A stretch of DNA of 51,650 bases from a virus: positions 1-51,650 of IMG/VR virus record IMGVR_UViG_3300004154_000015; one strand, 5' to 3'. Position numbers and translations under genes: made by a program. Positions 33,507 through 40,569 of the stretch are shown here, piece after piece (the first letter of the stretch is position 1; every line of letters starts with the position of its first letter). The notes under the pieces are model-generated. The model saw only the letters and a list, made by a program, of their open reading frames with translations, was not told where the DNA came from and ran no database searches.

Positions 33507-33916
33507 TGCTGCCTCCCAGTCGCCCGATCCGCCAATAGCTTCGTGATAAGCCTTAAAAACCTGCGCTCATCCTTGTCGGCTATATTGACGTAGGCGCGCA
33601 AAAGCTCTTGATTCTCGCGCCCGTTAAAAAGTGTCAGATCCATTTTGAATGTCTGTTTCCCGACACCTTTCTCTTCGGTGAGTTTCTCGATAAAGCGCGA
33701 GGCCGATACGCCCAAACATTCCGCCATGTGCATCAGTCGGCTGACGCTAACGCGGTTGTCACCACGCTCGTACTTTTGGATTTGTTGGAAGGTGAGCCCA
33801 TTCATCGTTCCAAGTTTCTCTTGACTTATTCCGCAGGCAGTACGAGCTAACCGCAGAAGTTCGCCGAGCCGCAGATCAATTGGGTCGATGGATTTCTTTT
33901 CGAGAGAGGGTGTCAT
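33503..33916 (-). CDS. Xre-family regulator A, 137 aa
   Basis: A SinR/HipB-like HTH at about residues 17-72 (LRLGELLRLARTACGISQEKLG and LTFQQIQKYERGDNRVSVSRLMHMAECLGVSASRF). A C-terminal helical part (KDERRFLRLITKLLADRA) probably dimerises. ATGA overlaps join it to the Nudix-like gene upstream and to Xre B downstream. It differs enough from Xre B to have its own operator. Confidence 0.88.
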   Translation of the reverse strand: MTPSLEKKSIDPIDLRLGELLRLARTACGISQEKLGTMNGLTFQQIQKYERGDNRVSVSRLMHMAECLGVSASRFIEKLTEEKGVGKQTFKMDLTLFNGRENQELLRAYVNIADKDERRFLRLITKLLADRATGRQQ

Positions 33917-34425
33917 TGCCGGCCTCTCTTTGAAAAAGAAAGCGCGGCACCTATGCTTTCAAGGCAGTCCTGTTGAAACTCTGGGATGCTTTCCATGGCC
34001 GCTTTGACCGTGTTTTGAACCGTCCCGATTTCGGTGCGATAGTGAACAAGAAACTCTTCAGGCTCTAAAAAGAGCCGCGCAAATCTAGTGCGCATGGGGT
34101 CTTGACGCGCTATCCGAGCGGCGACGACTAACGTGCGGTGTTTGCGCCCCGTCGCATCTATCACGTCGATGGTGTTAAGAAGAATGAGGGTTCCCAACGT
34201 AACACAGGCAACTTCCCACGCCACGCGGTGCGCCGTGTCCAAGGCATCGCGATCATCCAAATCGAAAAAATCGGATGGAAGGCTGATGCCGTCTGCCGTT
34301 ACCAAGGTCAAGATGCGGCCCTTTTCGTCAAAGGCGATGACCTTCGTGCAATCAACGTCCTTTGTGTTGATGGCTTCCCTAAAATCGACAGGGACGCTTG
34401 TTATGCCGAAAGAAGTGTTTTCCAT
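33913..34425 (-). CDS. degenerate Nudix-fold protein A, 170 aa
   Basis: Aligns over its length with the Nudix protein at 32398: CTKVIAFDEKGRILTLV matches VKIVVFDALNRVLLIK, then SLPSDFFDLDDRDALDTAHR and WEVACVTLG match the Nudix helix, and TLVVAARIARQDPMRTRFA matches the following strand. The catalytic box is mostly lost (no GG, and RE becomes AHRVAWE). It may be a ligand-binding Nudix relative, as in the NrtR-type sensors. AGGAAA lies eight bases before its start; it overlaps the gene at 34401. Confidence 0.65.
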   Translation of the reverse strand: MENTSFGITSVPVDFREAINTKDVDCTKVIAFDEKGRILTLVTADGISLPSDFFDLDDRDALDTAHRVAWEVACVTLGTLILLNTIDVIDATGRKHRTLVVAARIARQDPMRTRFARLFLEPEEFLVHYRTEIGTVQNTVKAAMESIPEFQQDCLESIGAALSFSKRGRQ

Positions 34426-34637
34426 TTGAAATTTTCCTGTAAATCAAATTGCGTGAAAAAGTTGGCCGCGTCCCAAAAGCGATCAATCTCTTCCGGCGAA
34501 AAAGCGTGAGACAAAAGATCTCCCTGCTCACAAGTCCCCTTCGTTTTGCGGATCGAAAGGACGGCCTCGACCATCTTCTGGCAGGAAGAAAAGTTTGAAG
34601 TTGCATCTTCTGAAAGAACGTCAATAATCATCATCAC
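34401..34637 (-). CDS. small helical protein A, first gene of Xre-Nudix operon, 78 aa
   Basis: Begins MMMIIDVL; three possible Met starts lie together after a GAGAGTG sequence. Residues about 18-62 show CQKMVEAVLSIRKTKGTCEQGDL then FSPEEIDRFWDAANFFTQFDL, the same pattern as 11833 and 32885. Its last 25 bases overlap the Nudix-like gene. Being first in the operon, it may set its level or be an autoregulator. Confidence 0.65.
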   Translation of the reverse strand: MMMIIDVLSEDATSNFSSCQKMVEAVLSIRKTKGTCEQGDLLSHAFSPEEIDRFWDAANFFTQFDLQENFKWKTLLSA

Positions 34638-34726
34638 TCTCTCTTTTCGCTTTCTCTCCGGCGTCGGTTATCGACCTCGCATAAGTCCATAAACGCCAGT
34701 TCTCCTGTCACAAACAACGTGTTTTT

Positions 34727-34803
34727 CCGTCGGTTTTCGGCGGTGTTTCTGTAGGTTTTCGTTAGTTTGAAGGAGGAAACGCAAACCCATCGAAAAGCGA
34801 CGG
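34727..34803. repeat. imperfect 13-bp inverted repeat in the 34.6-34.9 kb gap
   Basis: CCGTCGGTTTTCG (34727-34739) and CGAAAAGCGACGG (34791-34803) match at 12 of 13 positions, enclosing about 50 bases that include an AAGGAGGAAA with no start codon in use. The rest of the gap between the operon start (34637) and the terminator is without genes. It may be a regulatory RNA or an operator; direction unknown. Confidence 0.45.
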
Positions 34804-34849
34804 TCTAGCCGTTGGTTTTGTGCGCGGAGCCTGAAGCGTGAAGGCATAA

Positions 34850-34875
34850 AAAATGCGGCCCGAAGGCCGCATTTT
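34850..34875 (-). terminator. intrinsic terminator of the 34895-35623 gene
   Basis: AAAATGCGGCC-CGAA-GGCCGCATTTT is a perfect 11-bp stem with a 4-base loop. Read on the minus strand it is followed by a T-run of six, 20 bases after the Xre-sensor gene's stop. It could also act weakly rightward. Confidence 0.85.
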
Positions 34876-34894
34876 AGGGGGAAGAAAATTGGAA

Positions 34895-35623
34895 TTAAAC
34901 GGAGGCGTGGCCCAATGCTTTCATCAAATCTTCTGCGGCAGGTTGTCCGTCATGAGCTGCCTGTTTTAGTTTCTGGATAAAGTCCTTCAGCTTCTTCCCG
35001 CTCCAAATGTCCTGGAACTCTTCGCGAAGCTGTTGGGTGTTGCTGGGCATGTTGAAAATGACGAATTGGTAATCGCGCCCGTCTCGCGGGAGAATCAGCG
35101 CGTGTTTTCCTCCATACACATAGTATTGCGCCTTTCCCATGATGGCCGCAAAATCATATCGGATGTTCACAAGCGGGTCTGCTTTTTTCGGCAACCCGCC
35201 TTCATGCACGAGGCATTTAATGTTGACGTAGTTGCGTAGCGTTTTCACGCGAGCGCGGCCTTCTTCTTCGCTAAGGCCGAGCGTTTCAGCGATGATGTGG
35301 TAAGAGGGAGCAAAGGCCAGAATCTCATCAACGCCCGCATGGGCGGCTTGCAAAAGCTCATCATAAAGCCTCTGGCAACTATCTGCTCCTTCCAGCAATC
35401 TAAACTGGTCAGTGCGGCGGCGAACGCCTTCATTCGCTATGAATTCAAGCCCAGCGTTTTCAAAAGTTCCGCAAAGGCTGATCGTCGTGTTTCTGCGGGA
35501 GGCATAACCGCTTTCGATCTGGCGAATGGTCGTAATGCCGATTCCCGAACGGTCTGCAAGCTCTTCCTGAGACCAATTCAATATCGCCCTTGCGGCTCTA
35601 ACCTGTGTTGCTTGAAGTTGCAT
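34895..35623 (-). CDS. Xre regulator with C-terminal sensor-like domain A, 242 aa
   Basis: HTH at about residues 3-60 (ATQVRAARAILNWSQEELADRSG and ITTIRQIESGYASRRNTT). The C-terminal domain (about 75-225) resembles that of the protein at 36676-37323: LLEGADSCQRLYDELL, DEILAFAPSYHIIAETL, NIRYDFAAIMGKAQYYVYGGKHALI and a QLREEFQDIW end. This part recalls the effector domain of TrmB- and PLD-like regulators, so it may sense a metabolite or peptide. I prefer the ATG at 35623 with GGGGAAAG upstream. It is terminated independently. Confidence 0.8.
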   Translation of the reverse strand: MQLQATQVRAARAILNWSQEELADRSGIGITTIRQIESGYASRRNTTISLCGTFENAGLEFIANEGVRRRTDQFRLLEGADSCQRLYDELLQAAHAGVDEILAFAPSYHIIAETLGLSEEEGRARVKTLRNYVNIKCLVHEGGLPKKADPLVNIRYDFAAIMGKAQYYVYGGKHALILPRDGRDYQFVIFNMPSNTQQLREEFQDIWSGKKLKDFIQKLKQAAHDGQPAAEDLMKALGHASV

Positions 35624-35656
35624 TGCTTTCCCCAAAAATAACTTTTTTCTCTATCT

Positions 35657-36040
35657 TCAGTTCATTATTCTTCTTGGGTCAAAATCGACCAGATAGTTAA
35701 TCACTTCCATGTACCTTTGCTTGGGGAGCATTCTAATTTCCTCAAGTCCGAATTGTTGTTCTACGATAGCGCAGGCTACCGCTTCGCTAAGTTTGTGCTC
35801 GTGCGCGACGTAGGCGACTAATGCACGAATTGACATAGCTTCGTTCTTGTTCACGTAATCATCGCCAACAAGGGCATCGAATTCTTCCATAAGCGCGTCT
35901 AAATGCTTTTGATAGACATTTGCCGAGCCATCCCTCTGGCAGCTAGTGTGTTCAGCAAAATATTCCTCGGCGGGCTTGGCATTCTCGATAAGGTCGCGGA
36001 TATTGTCTAATTTCTCTTTCATGGGAGAAGAATCCATCAT
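35657..36040 (-). CDS. small helical protein with ORF6C-like C-terminus, 127 aa
   Basis: The C-terminus (AYVAHEHKLSEAVACAIVEQQFGLEEIRMLPKQRYMEVINYLVDFDP; pattern F..EE...LP...Y...+.YL) resembles the oligomerisation tail of phage antirepressors such as ORF6C. The N-terminal half is charged and helical. It is a paralogue of the neighbouring gene at 36052-36423, and GGATAA precedes the start. No DNA-binding domain is apparent. Confidence 0.6.
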   Translation of the reverse strand: MMDSSPMKEKLDNIRDLIENAKPAEEYFAEHTSCQRDGSANVYQKHLDALMEEFDALVGDDYVNKNEAMSIRALVAYVAHEHKLSEAVACAIVEQQFGLEEIRMLPKQRYMEVINYLVDFDPRRIMN

Positions 36041-36051
36041 TGTGTTATCCT

Positions 36052-36423
36052 TTACGCCTGTGCAGTAGGCTCAATTGTTACGAGATACTCAACGGCGCGG
36101 ACAAAATCACATCGGCGCAGGTCTTCCATTTCCTCAACTTTCATTGTCGCTAAGAAATTGCATGCAGTAACCCAAAGCTCCTGACCCAAACGTTTAGCGC
36201 GGTATTTAACCATATCCATAATGGCAGTCATTTCATCGGCGCAAAGAGGGGCACTCAGGCGGTGCATGATGATGTCGTCTACAGTTGTCTCAGAAACAGT
36301 TTCTGTGGTTGTTTGCGGAAAGCTGCAAGGAAAAGACAAAATGATGGCCTTCTGGCCGGAGCAAGCATGATAGCTAGAGTTCTGCTCGCTCTGATTCTTA
36401 TAAGCTGTATTAAAATCAATCAT
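36052..36423 (-). CDS. paralogue of the 35657 protein, 123 aa
   Basis: C-terminal residues about 67-119 align with those of the downstream protein (MVKYRAKRLGQELWVTACNF then VEEMEDLRRCDFVRAVEYLVTIEP). The N-terminal part differs and is Ser/Thr-rich. GGGGAGATAA supports the start. The two genes form a short leftward operon with 11 bases between, from the divergent promoter region at 36424-36675. Confidence 0.6.
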   Translation of the reverse strand: MIDFNTAYKNQSEQNSSYHACSGQKAIILSFPCSFPQTTTETVSETTVDDIIMHRLSAPLCADEMTAIMDMVKYRAKRLGQELWVTACNFLATMKVEEMEDLRRCDFVRAVEYLVTIEPTAQA

Positions 36424-36473
36424 TTAGTTATCTCCCCGAACAATGGATTGGTTCAAATATGTCCTGAATTGTA

Positions 36474-36551
36474 TAAACCGCAACTCGCTTCTCATTAAAC
36501 CGCAACTATCTTACGATTTGTTATATCATTGACACAAAGCGAAAGTCAATG
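36474..36551. promoter_or_regulatory. direct and inverted repeats in divergent control region
   Basis: TAAACCGCAACT occurs twice in direct orientation, at 36474-36485 and 36496-36507, a 22-base period (two helical turns). CATTGAC (36527-36533) and GTCAATG (36545-36551) form an inverted repeat, and TTGACA (36529) with a 17-base spacer to TAGTTT could be a promoter for the gene at 36676. The region (36424-36675) has no gene. It is the likely operator of the two diverging units. Confidence 0.5.
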
Positions 36552-36675
36552 TAGTTTTTGCCGCAAATTACTTTCGTTTCTGTTGACTTTGGGGCTGAAA
36601 TCGGGTAAAAAGGGTCGTGCCTACCCATTTTCGGTACATAACTACCTAAAAATGGCAATCAAAGGGGAGGTCGTA

Positions 36676-37323
36676 ATGATTAGTGCTGCACAAGTTCGAG
36701 CTGCCCGCGCCTTATTGAAATGGGAGAATACCGATCTTGCCGAAAAGACAGGGTTCGGAAGCAATACCATTAGCCTTATTGAAAATGAGAAAACTCAGCC
36801 CCGCAGTTCAACTATGGAAAAGCTGCAATCCGTCTTTGAAGAGGCTGGGGTCGAATTTACGGGTAATGGCGGCGTCCAATGGGCTGGACATCAAGTCAGA
36901 ACCCTAACGGGGGTAAGCGGTCTTAAAGCCTTCTTCGATGATGTTAGGTATGTAGCGCAACATTCAACAGAAGAAATCGTTATCTGCGGCATTGCTGAAG
37001 AATATCTTGAAAAAAAGCTCGGAGATTTTGTTGATTACCAGCGAAAAGAGATGGCTTCATACGACAAACTAAGAATGAGATGTCTTATTGAAGAAAGCGA
37101 TCTCGATCTTGGCGCATCAGACTATTGTAAATATCGTTGGCAAGCTAAAGAAAATTTTTCAAATGTTCCTTTTTATATATATGGGGACAAAATGGCAATC
37201 ATCGTAACAACCGCACCGGAAGATCCTCTTATTCTTTTAATACAAAACAAAACCATTACGAGTGCCTATCGCCGTCAATTTGAAGCTATGTGGGCGGCGG
37301 CAAAAGAACCAAAAGTAAAATAA
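36676..37323 (+). CDS. Xre regulator with C-terminal sensor-like domain B, 215 aa
   Basis: Start at 36676, after AAAGGGGAGG. HTH at about residues 3-60 (AAQVRAARALLKWENTDLAEK and SNTISLIENEKTQPRSS). The rest aligns with the protein at 34895: TGVSGLKAFFDDVRYVA, EEIVICGIAEEYLEKKL, RWQAKENFSNVPFYIYGDKMAII and the closing RRQFEAMWAAA. Together they form a pair of related sensors on opposite strands about 1 kb apart. The next gene (EgtD-like methyltransferase) follows after 12 bases, so this protein probably controls it. Confidence 0.82.
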   Translation: MISAAQVRAARALLKWENTDLAEKTGFGSNTISLIENEKTQPRSSTMEKLQSVFEEAGVEFTGNGGVQWAGHQVRTLTGVSGLKAFFDDVRYVAQHSTEEIVICGIAEEYLEKKLGDFVDYQRKEMASYDKLRMRCLIEESDLDLGASDYCKYRWQAKENFSNVPFYIYGDKMAIIVTTAPEDPLILLIQNKTITSAYRRQFEAMWAAAKEPKVK

Positions 37324-37335
37324 GGATCATTTATT

Positions 37336-38271
37336 ATGAACGCACAAATCCAAAAACAAATTGAGGCTTCTGCTTTTAATCAAGCCATACACGAATGGCT
37401 TTCCGGTCAAACTACAGGACATCTTGGCGCTTACATGTACACAGAGGATCGAGATGATCATCGCTGGAAAGATGGGCATAGCGCAGAATCCTATTATCTT
37501 GGCCGCGATGACAAAGCAACTTTTGATCTTGCCGTAAAAGAGCTCAACCTTAATGTGAAACATTTTTTTGATCTTGGCCCTGGCGGAGAAGCCTCTGTCC
37601 GAGCCAAAAGCCTTCCTTTCATGAAGGCGTTGGGTGCAACAGAATATTTCCCCGTTGATTTGTCCCCGACACTAGCGAATGAAGCGCTGTCAACTATGAA
37701 GATGAACATTCCTGCTGTGAGTGGGAAACCGTTAATCGCTGATTTTTTTGATAGTATCCCTGAGCACAGAAACAACTCCCTTCTTGCTATCGTGGGGGGA
37801 ACCATTGGCAATTTTGAAACACATACAAGCAAAGCAGATTTGCTAACCCGATTGTCAGAAATCTTCTCCATCTACAGAAGTGCTGTTGGCGAAAACAGTT
37901 ATTTTCTTGTTAGCTTTGATGCAAACACGAATGAAAAGGAAATTGTGGGCGCTTATGATTGTCCTCAATTCGATTATCTAATTCGGGGCTGCGTTGAGCG
38001 CGCGATTGATACCAACGGTTTTGATTATCATGTCAATTGGACGCCTGATAACTATCAGCTTGCCTTGGGATTTAAGTCCAATAGAGATCAAATAGTCTTT
38101 TTTGATGGTGCTCAATATGCAATCGAGGAAGGCGAATATCTGCCTGTCCTTAATTCCTATCGCTTCCCTGTTTCTTTTGTTGCCGAGGCTGCAAAAAAAG
38201 CAGGATGGGGTTATAAGAACACATGGTCGGCCACGGGGCGCACTCATTATATGTTATTTGCTGCTGTTTAG
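37336..38271 (+). CDS. EgtD-like (histidine-specific type) SAM methyltransferase, 311 aa
   Basis: Motif I FDLGPGGE at residues 78-85 and FPVDLSP at 105-111, followed by GGTIGNF at 154-160, are the marks of the EgtD/DUF2260 methyltransferase family, in which the first enzyme of ergothioneine synthesis trimethylates histidine. The C-terminus (NSYRFP and WGYKNTWSATGRTHYML) also fits. The substrate is unknown; no EgtB gene is nearby. It is transcribed with the Xre-sensor regulator upstream. The sequence appears more AT-rich than the head genes, suggesting separate acquisition. Confidence 0.75.
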   Translation: MNAQIQKQIEASAFNQAIHEWLSGQTTGHLGAYMYTEDRDDHRWKDGHSAESYYLGRDDKATFDLAVKELNLNVKHFFDLGPGGEASVRAKSLPFMKALGATEYFPVDLSPTLANEALSTMKMNIPAVSGKPLIADFFDSIPEHRNNSLLAIVGGTIGNFETHTSKADLLTRLSEIFSIYRSAVGENSYFLVSFDANTNEKEIVGAYDCPQFDYLIRGCVERAIDTNGFDYHVNWTPDNYQLALGFKSNRDQIVFFDGAQYAIEEGEYLPVLNSYRFPVSFVAEAAKKAGWGYKNTWSATGRTHYMLFAAV

Positions 38272-38319
38272 TTTTAAGCCGTTTCTTGCAATAAACAGGT
38301 AACGACATTTACGTTTTTT

Positions 38320-38348
38320 GCTGGTTTTTCAACGCGATAAAAACCAGC
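38320..38348. repeat. 10-bp perfect hairpin after the methyltransferase gene
   Basis: GCTGGTTTTT (38320-38329) and AAAAACCAGC (38339-38348) with a 9-base loop. It follows the gene at 37336 by 48 bases, but the sequence after it is not a T-run, so termination by it is uncertain. The rest of the 38272-38518 gap contains the operator below and no gene. Confidence 0.55.
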
Positions 38349-38433
38349 CCTTTAATCAGCACGGCATCATTTTTCATTGCTTTTCAGGATATCCCCTGAA
38401 GCCAGTGCGATTTTTATTGCTTTCGCCGCAATG

Positions 38434-38452
38434 TGTTGGCATATTACCAACA
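38434..38452 (+). promoter_or_regulatory. operator copy 1, 19 bp
   Basis: TGTTGG-CATATTA-CCAACA, 6-bp palindromic arms. The exact reverse complement occurs at 39386-39404, on the other side of the gene pair 38519/38795. It lies 67 bases before the gene at 38519. Two identical sites around an Xre gene are what one expects of a repressor operator. Confidence 0.75.
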
Positions 38453-38518
38453 TTGTTGCCCGCTGGGCAGTGGCCTAATTGAGGAGGAGCCTCTTCGCTG
38501 GAGAGGTCTGGTTTGTTT

Positions 38519-38794
38519 ATGAGTTTTAAGAACGACTTGCTTCAGAATGGCGTAACAGAACAAAAAGCGGCTTATGTAACGCAAGGCTTCCTCGAATTAC
38601 TTAGCGGACAAATGACTCTTGCCTCGGAAGACGCAGACCTTGCCGTCAGTCTTTTCAAAGCTGGCCGAGCGGATGAGTTGAACGCCGCGCTTCAAGCGAT
38701 GGGGCGGAGACTTGCCGAAGCTGTCTTTTCGTATAGGACAGCCTCTTTGTTGATAGAAAAAGACGGTGATGACAGCCAGATCAGGCTGCTTTGA
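38519..38794 (+). CDS. unknown protein under the same operator, 91 aa
   Basis: ATG at 38519; GGAGAGG lies about 12 bases upstream, rather far. A helical protein (VTEQKAAYVTQGFLELLSG..., AALQAMGRRLAEAVFSYRTA) with a charged C-terminus. It converges on the Xre repressor gene with stops adjacent (38794/38795). No known family; its promoter carries the 19-bp operator. Confidence 0.55.
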   Translation: MSFKNDLLQNGVTEQKAAYVTQGFLELLSGQMTLASEDADLAVSLFKAGRADELNAALQAMGRRLAEAVFSYRTASLLIEKDGDDSQIRLL

Positions 38795-39208
38795 TTAAGC
38801 GGCCCCTTTTTGTTTTTGGGTCGTCCTCACGATAGAAAAAGCCAGTTCTCTTGTCTGCTCAACGCTTAAGTTATGGCGGATGGTATCGTTATAGATAAAC
38901 GAAATCCACGAAGCGAGTTCTTTGGGGCCGAGTATCGCGCCCACCTCTTCGCAAGCCTCAAAGATAAAACCTATCACAGAGCCTAAGAGCGCCTGATCGC
39001 AAGTCGAAGGCAACCCAAGATCAATATCAACGATTTCATTCGGTGAGAGATTCAGCACCCTGCTGAACTTAAGAAGCCACTCGATGGTGAGCTTTCTTTG
39101 TCCGTTTACAACGCGGCTGACCTCCGAATAATCCTCTCCCATCTGCTTTGCCAATGGGCGGATTCCGAGATCCCGTGTCGTCACAATTTCTTTAAGTCGA
39201 TGTTTCAT
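38795..39208 (-). CDS. Xre-family phage repressor candidate, 137 aa
   Basis: HTH at about residues 5-60 (LKEIVTTRDLGIRPLAKQMG then DYSEVSRVVNGQRKLTIEWLLKFSRVLNLSP). The C-terminal part is helical (CDQALLGSVIGFIFEACEEVGAIL). I choose the ATG at 39208 because it begins right before the HTH, with AGGG upstream; a longer start at 39304 is open. It is divergent from the replication operon and flanked by the two 19-bp sites, so it is the best candidate for the lysogeny repressor or a Cro equivalent. Confidence 0.75.
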   Translation of the reverse strand: MKHRLKEIVTTRDLGIRPLAKQMGEDYSEVSRVVNGQRKLTIEWLLKFSRVLNLSPNEIVDIDLGLPSTCDQALLGSVIGFIFEACEEVGAILGPKELASWISFIYNDTIRHNLSVEQTRELAFSIVRTTQKQKGAA

Positions 39209-39385
39209 ACCCTGATCATTCCCGAAGATTCCTGAGAGAACATTATAGACAGTTCTCGGCCTCATTTCAACGGAGACGATGCCATAACGCCAACGATATA
39301 GCAAGGCGGAAGCTGGCTGTTTTACTTTCGTTCACCATGAACCACGCTGTTTTTTAAACTTTTAGAAGATTCCTGCTTGCCTAGC

Positions 39386-39404
39386 TGTTGGTAATATGCC
39401 AACA
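39386..39404 (-). promoter_or_regulatory. operator copy 2, 19 bp (reverse complement of copy 1)
   Basis: TGTTGG-TAATATG-CCAACA, exactly the reverse complement of 38434-38452. It lies between the repressor start and the primase start (39504), so it can control both directions. Confidence 0.75.
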
Positions 39405-39503
39405 CTTAGGAACGGGAACAAGCAAAGACAGAAATGATTCTGCCAGAAGGCCATACAGTTTTTGCTGATCGTTCTGATTTCTCTCACTTTTTCGGGTATT
39501 GCC

Positions 39504-40565
39504 ATGAACGAACGTAGGACAGATACGGACGCAATTGCGTCTGCTTTCAGAGAAAAAGCATCAGTAAAACGGGTCGAAGCCAATCGCTCGATCCGGCTTC
39601 AGGATATAGATCAAGCTAACGCGGCGCATGACCTTGTCGCACTGGTAAGCGAGAAAGTCCGCCTTGCCCGAAGTGGTGACACATGGCGCGGCTTTTGCCC
39701 CTTTCACGGCGATCAACGCCTTTCAACATTTACCGTTAACCCCAAGGCGAACCATTACGCCTGCTCTGTTTGTGGCGCGGAAGGTGACGCTCTTTCTTGG
39801 ATTATGGAAACTCAAGGATTGAGTTTTGCCCAAGTGGTAGCTCTGTCGCTTAAAAAGCCTCTCATCGAACCCCGTACCCAGCAAGAAACTATTGGCGCGG
39901 CGTTGCACTACGCGGACTTGCCCCCGTCTGACGAGGCCATCAGGCAGCATAAGCGTGAAATGGCAGAAAAAATCTGGAAAGAAAGTCGGTCGCCTGCACA
40001 CAGCCTTGTCGAACGCTATCTTTTTACGCGCGGGCTTATCTTCAACGACTCTTTTCCAGAGAGCATTCGTTTTCATTCAAATCTTTATCATGACCCCACC
40101 AGAATGCAATTTCCTGCAATGGTCGCTATGGCGCAAACCATAGACGGCGGGTTTGCCGGAATTCATCGCACCTATCTTGCTCCAAGCGGCATTGATACGG
40201 CGCATGTCGCGCAAGGCACCATTCGCCGCATGTTTGGTGAATGCTTCGGTGCTTATGTCCATGTTCAAGAGAGCAATCCAGAAAAAATCGTCATTACCGA
40301 GACGATTGAATCGGCGCTGACTATTGCGCGCGCCTGTCCAGACCTAACGGTCTATGCGTCAATGACCTTGAATAATCTGAAAGCACCTGTGCCAAAAGGG
40401 GCCAAGGAACTGATTTTGTGCCCAGAGGGGAACAACAGCAATCCGCATATGGCCGAGCGCATTTTGGTAGAAGCCTCGCTGGAGCATAGCCAGCGAGGAC
40501 ACCGCGTGTTTGTTGCTCGCGCTCCGCAAGGGTTGGAGTTTTCCGACCTGCTTTTGGTAGAATAG
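39504..40565 (+). CDS. phage primase-like protein (CHC2 zinc finger, degenerate Toprim), 353 aa
   Basis: Zinc-binding residues CPFH and CSVC with STFTVNPKANHYAC between fit the DnaG CHC2 finger (about 60-110). The central part matches phage DUF7146-type primases. The Toprim-like end has TETIESALTIA for the EG..T motif, but the later acidic pair is LCPEGNN rather than DxD. Start 39504 is preferred over 39462. It heads the replication operon at the lysogeny switch and ends just before the methyltransferase gene. Confidence 0.8.
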   Translation: MNERRTDTDAIASAFREKASVKRVEANRSIRLQDIDQANAAHDLVALVSEKVRLARSGDTWRGFCPFHGDQRLSTFTVNPKANHYACSVCGAEGDALSWIMETQGLSFAQVVALSLKKPLIEPRTQQETIGAALHYADLPPSDEAIRQHKREMAEKIWKESRSPAHSLVERYLFTRGLIFNDSFPESIRFHSNLYHDPTRMQFPAMVAMAQTIDGGFAGIHRTYLAPSGIDTAHVAQGTIRRMFGECFGAYVHVQESNPEKIVITETIESALTIARACPDLTVYASMTLNNLKAPVPKGAKELILCPEGNNSNPHMAERILVEASLEHSQRGHRVFVARAPQGLEFSDLLLVE

Positions 40566-40569
40566 GGGA

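Noticed and set aside
36474-36507. CRISPR-like repeat
   Set aside because: Only two 12-bp copies with a 10-base spacer; fits an operator better. No array was seen anywhere in the window.
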